Part shown: piece after piece, positions 61,759-64,000 of the stretch | Numbering within the stretch: position 1 is the first letter of the stretch | Layout: each line of letters opens with the position of its first letter | Translations under genes and position numbers: made by a program | The notes under the pieces: model-generated | Database searches by the model: none | What the model saw: only the letters and a program-made list of their open reading frames with translations | Told to the model about the DNA's origin: nothing | From: Sneathiella sp. P13V-1 | GTDB taxonomy: Bacteria; Pseudomonadota; Alphaproteobacteria; Sneathiellales; Sneathiellaceae | Length of the DNA: 64,000 nucleotides | Assembly (NCBI RefSeq): GCF_015143595.1 | Contig: NZ_WYEU01000001.1 | Span: 744,001 to 808,000, forward strand | Reading direction: 5' to 3'

Positions 61759-63045
61759 TTAGTTGAAGACGGCGTTTGGATTATCGAGGCTGTCCGAACC
61801 TTCAATTTCCAGCGCTTCAAGACCCAACGCGCTCACGACGCGTTCAATGGAACGGGTCTGCGCAACCAAATCATCAATAGCCGCTTGAACAACCGCGTTT
61901 CCTTCCACATTGCCTTCACCAATCATTTGGTCATAGGCTTCGATGGTTTCTGCACGGGATTTCATTGCCGCCATGGATACAACAGTTGCGTTGAGCTTAC
62001 CTGTCATTTCACGGTCCAGATCTGCACTTTTGGATTTGACCAGGTCAGAAAGGGACGGGCCGGAGACAACGGATCCGTCCAGACGCTTGTAACGTCCTGA
62101 ATAAACGTTGCGAATACCGATCTGATCAAAATAGTGGGAGTTATGCGTGTTATCGGAAAAACAATCATGCTCTTCTTCCGGATCCTTCAACATGAGACCC
62201 AGCTTCATGCGCTCACCTGCCAATTCACCATAGGACAGAGATCCCATACCTGTCAGCATCACAGAAAGAGCGGTTGAAGGGTTTTTCATCAAACCAACAC
62301 GTGCCGCGCCGCCTGCTTTCCAGTTGGCCAGCATTTCTTCCAGATCAGTAATCAGCAAACTAGTTGCTGATACCAGATACTCTGCGCGGCGGTCACAATT
62401 CCCGCCCGTGCAGTTCTTCACGTCAAAATCTGTGTAAGGGCGATTACCTGCACCGGCACCTGTCCCGTTCAGGTCCTGCCCCCACAAAAGAAATTCAATG
62501 GCGTGATACCCTGTGGCCACATTGGCTTCTACGTCTTCTGCTTCATGCAAAGTGTCTGCAAGCAAGGCAGGGGTAATTTTTGAGGCATCCACTTTTTTAC
62601 CGCTGACGGTCAACGTGCTGTTGGCAATCACATTTACAGTATAAAGCGCGTTTTCATCGGATTCGCTACCATAACCCTGATCCACATAATCTATCAGACC
62701 TTCGTCCAGTGGCCACGCATTTACGCGACCTTCCCAGTCGTCGACAATGGCATTACCGAAACGATAAGCTTCACTTTGCTGATAAGGAACACGGGCCGCA
62801 ACCCAGGCCGCACGCGCCGCATCCAATGACCCTTGAGAAGGGTTGGCAACAAGCGCATTAACAGCAGCCTTCAGCGCTTTGGCACTGATCAGGCTATCTT
62901 CATAAATCGCTTCAGCCACGTTGGCATAAGTTTCGACAATTGCTTTCTCCTTTACCATTTCCGCAGCCGCAAGCGGGCTGGACAGTAGTGAAGTCGCAGC
63001 AATGGTCACGCCCATCGCCTGCACAAATCGTTTTCCAAACAGCAT
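61759..63045 (-). CDS. Imelysin-family (IrpA-like) iron-regulated protein
   Basis: A 428-residue protein from ATG 63045, behind an AGAGAAA site; an in-frame ATG at 63096 would place the signal peptide too far in. The signal peptide ends near SPLAAAE. The imelysin GxHxxE motif is intact in GYHAIEFLLWGQDLNGT (near residue 175). It leads the four-gene cluster, with a Fur-like box upstream, so iron-repressed expression is likely. Confidence 0.9.
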   Translation of the reverse strand: MLFGKRFVQAMGVTIAATSLLSSPLAAAEMVKEKAIVETYANVAEAIYEDSLISAKALKAAVNALVANPSQGSLDAARAAWVAARVPYQQSEAYRFGNAIVDDWEGRVNAWPLDEGLIDYVDQGYGSESDENALYTVNVIANSTLTVSGKKVDASKITPALLADTLHEAEDVEANVATGYHAIEFLLWGQDLNGTGAGAGNRPYTDFDVKNCTGGNCDRRAEYLVSATSLLITDLEEMLANWKAGGAARVGLMKNPSTALSVMLTGMGSLSYGELAGERMKLGLMLKDPEEEHDCFSDNTHNSHYFDQIGIRNVYSGRYKRLDGSVVSGPSLSDLVKSKSADLDREMTGKLNATVVSMAAMKSRAETIEAYDQMIGEGNVEGNAVVQAAIDDLVAQTRSIERVVSALGLEALEIEGSDSLDNPNAVFN

Positions 63046-63140
63046 TAAATTTCTCTTTGTAAGTGGGATGAGGGTGAAATAGCGGAACTGCCCCACGCGA
63101 TTTCTCCCTCAAAAAAACTGGTGGAATTTTAATAATGCTT

Positions 63141-63159
63141 TTGAGAATGATTTGCAAGT
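63141..63159. promoter_or_regulatory. Possible Fur-type box
   Basis: TTGAGAATGATTTGCAAGT contains GAGAATGATTTGC, close to the GATAATGAT half of the Fur consensus, about 100 bp upstream of the first imelysin gene. The second half is weak. The iron-related cluster downstream supports the reading. Confidence 0.4.
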
Positions 63160-63213
63160 AGTAAAAACTGACTATGCCATATTGGGAGTAATCTCGTTTT
63201 TAAAACCTGCTAA

Positions 63214-63906
63214 TTAAGTGGCACGCACCATTTTGAACGCGATCGACCCCGCAAAAGTGGTTTTACCGCTTCCTGTGGTTAGGTTGTGATCTGCATTAAA
63301 CAAGAATGAACCAGCTCCGCCTTCACCATCTTTACAGGTCATATCCCAAATCCCCCTATTCCCTCTTTTGAATTGGAAAACCACACGGCACTGACGGTTG
63401 TCATCTACAATAAATTCTTCGGTCTGGCCTTCTTTCCCCTGTTGAGAGAGGTTAAACGAATGAGTTGTTTTAGTCTCCTTGTCGACCCAGGTGACGGTCA
63501 ATAGATGGGGGGTGTCTTTCAAGACAAACTTGGGAGCCTTAGTTGGATAGGATTTCTGAGAAAGCGCCTCTTTTTTTGCGTAGGTCAGTTTAAGGCTACC
63601 ATTCACATAACCGCATTCTGGCGGAGTTGCCCAGTCGTATTGCGTATAGTTTATGAAATGCCGATAACCCGCTTCGAATTCACTACTATTGCTGTATTTG
63701 GTACGAAAATGATTGATGATTTTGTTATCAATCCTATTACCCGTGAACTGAGCACACATCTCACTATAGCCGACAAATCGCCCCAGATTCTTTTCTCCAA
63801 AAATAATCCCAGGCTCTTGACCTTTAAGGTTCTTGTTAGACGTTTGACAAGCAACCAATCCACCTGCAATTGCAATCAATACAGACACCCTAATAACTGT
63901 TTTCAT
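63214..63906 (-). CDS. Lipoprotein of unknown function
   Basis: A 230-residue protein from ATG 63906, preferred over the 63942 start because a CGGGGTAAG site precedes it. The N-terminus has a lipoprotein signal with the lipobox LVAC followed by QTS, so it should be lipid-anchored. The remainder is a beta-rich soluble domain without a family I recognise. It lies upstream of the imelysin cluster on the same strand, separated by the Fur-like region. Confidence 0.65.
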   Translation of the reverse strand: MKTVIRVSVLIAIAGGLVACQTSNKNLKGQEPGIIFGEKNLGRFVGYSEMCAQFTGNRIDNKIINHFRTKYSNSSEFEAGYRHFINYTQYDWATPPECGYVNGSLKLTYAKKEALSQKSYPTKAPKFVLKDTPHLLTVTWVDKETKTTHSFNLSQQGKEGQTEEFIVDDNRQCRVVFQFKRGNRGIWDMTCKDGEGGAGSFLFNADHNLTTGSGKTTFAGSIAFKMVRAT

Positions 63907-64000
63907 ATTCTTACCCCGAAGATTTCTCTGACAATGGCACAAGTCTGAAATCTATGGTTTTTGATCCAACCTTACCGCCCCCCGAATAGATACTTGTGGT

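Overview
The window looks like a chromosome segment of a marine-type alphaproteobacterium: a moderately GC-rich core with phosphonate ABC genes, a class II-like phosphatidylserine decarboxylase, polA, an NDUFS6-like zinc-finger protein and an imelysin/DUF1111 iron cluster. It is interrupted by a large composite genomic island beside a tRNA-Arg(CCG) gene. The genus cannot be named from the sequence alone.

Left core (1-3215): the end of phnC, two phnE permeases, then psd. Accretion zone (3373-7537): a DUF262 + HEPN gene pair, a broken exonuclease remnant, and a hipBA toxin-antitoxin pair lying between two tRNA-Arg 3'-end remnants (5438-5502 and 7491-7537). The hipB promoter carries three copies of an operator-like palindrome.

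Main island (about 7516-46154), bounded by a 22-bp sequence shared between the left remnant and the anticodon arm of the intact tRNA-Arg. It holds zinc-ribbon proteins, an IS1380-type remnant, an orphan MbcA/ParS-type antitoxin, an ExoI-like nuclease, three small genes of which two are paralogues, and a three-gene recombinase module ending in an 1839-residue protein with one complete and two degenerate tyrosine-recombinase-like segments. Then come an integrase/excisionase pair beside a perfect 20-bp inverted repeat, a helicase-SbcC-SbcD operon facing a BrxR/CapW-type WYL regulator, and an eight-gene BREX operon: brxE, brxA, brxB, brxC, pglX, a DUF262/HNH restriction-like gene, pglZ, brxL. The island looks dedicated to phage defence and DNA processing. 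I see no phage structural or conjugation genes.

Right core (46185-64000): immediately past the tRNA is the most unusual gene of the window. It encodes a signal peptide, a domain nearly identical to eukaryotic ubiquitin (65 of 76 residues match human ubiquitin by hand alignment) and an autotransporter-type outer-membrane beta-barrel. All seven ubiquitin lysines are kept but the terminal Gly-Gly is Asp-Glu, so the architecture predicts a cell-surface ubiquitin that cannot be conjugated through its own C-terminus. Ordinary genes follow: amidohydrolase, ABC ATPase, zinc-finger protein, polA, AEC transporter, quinone oxidoreductase, chemoreceptor, a four-gene imelysin / di-haem / imelysin-like / DUF1513 iron cluster with a possible Fur box, and a lipoprotein.
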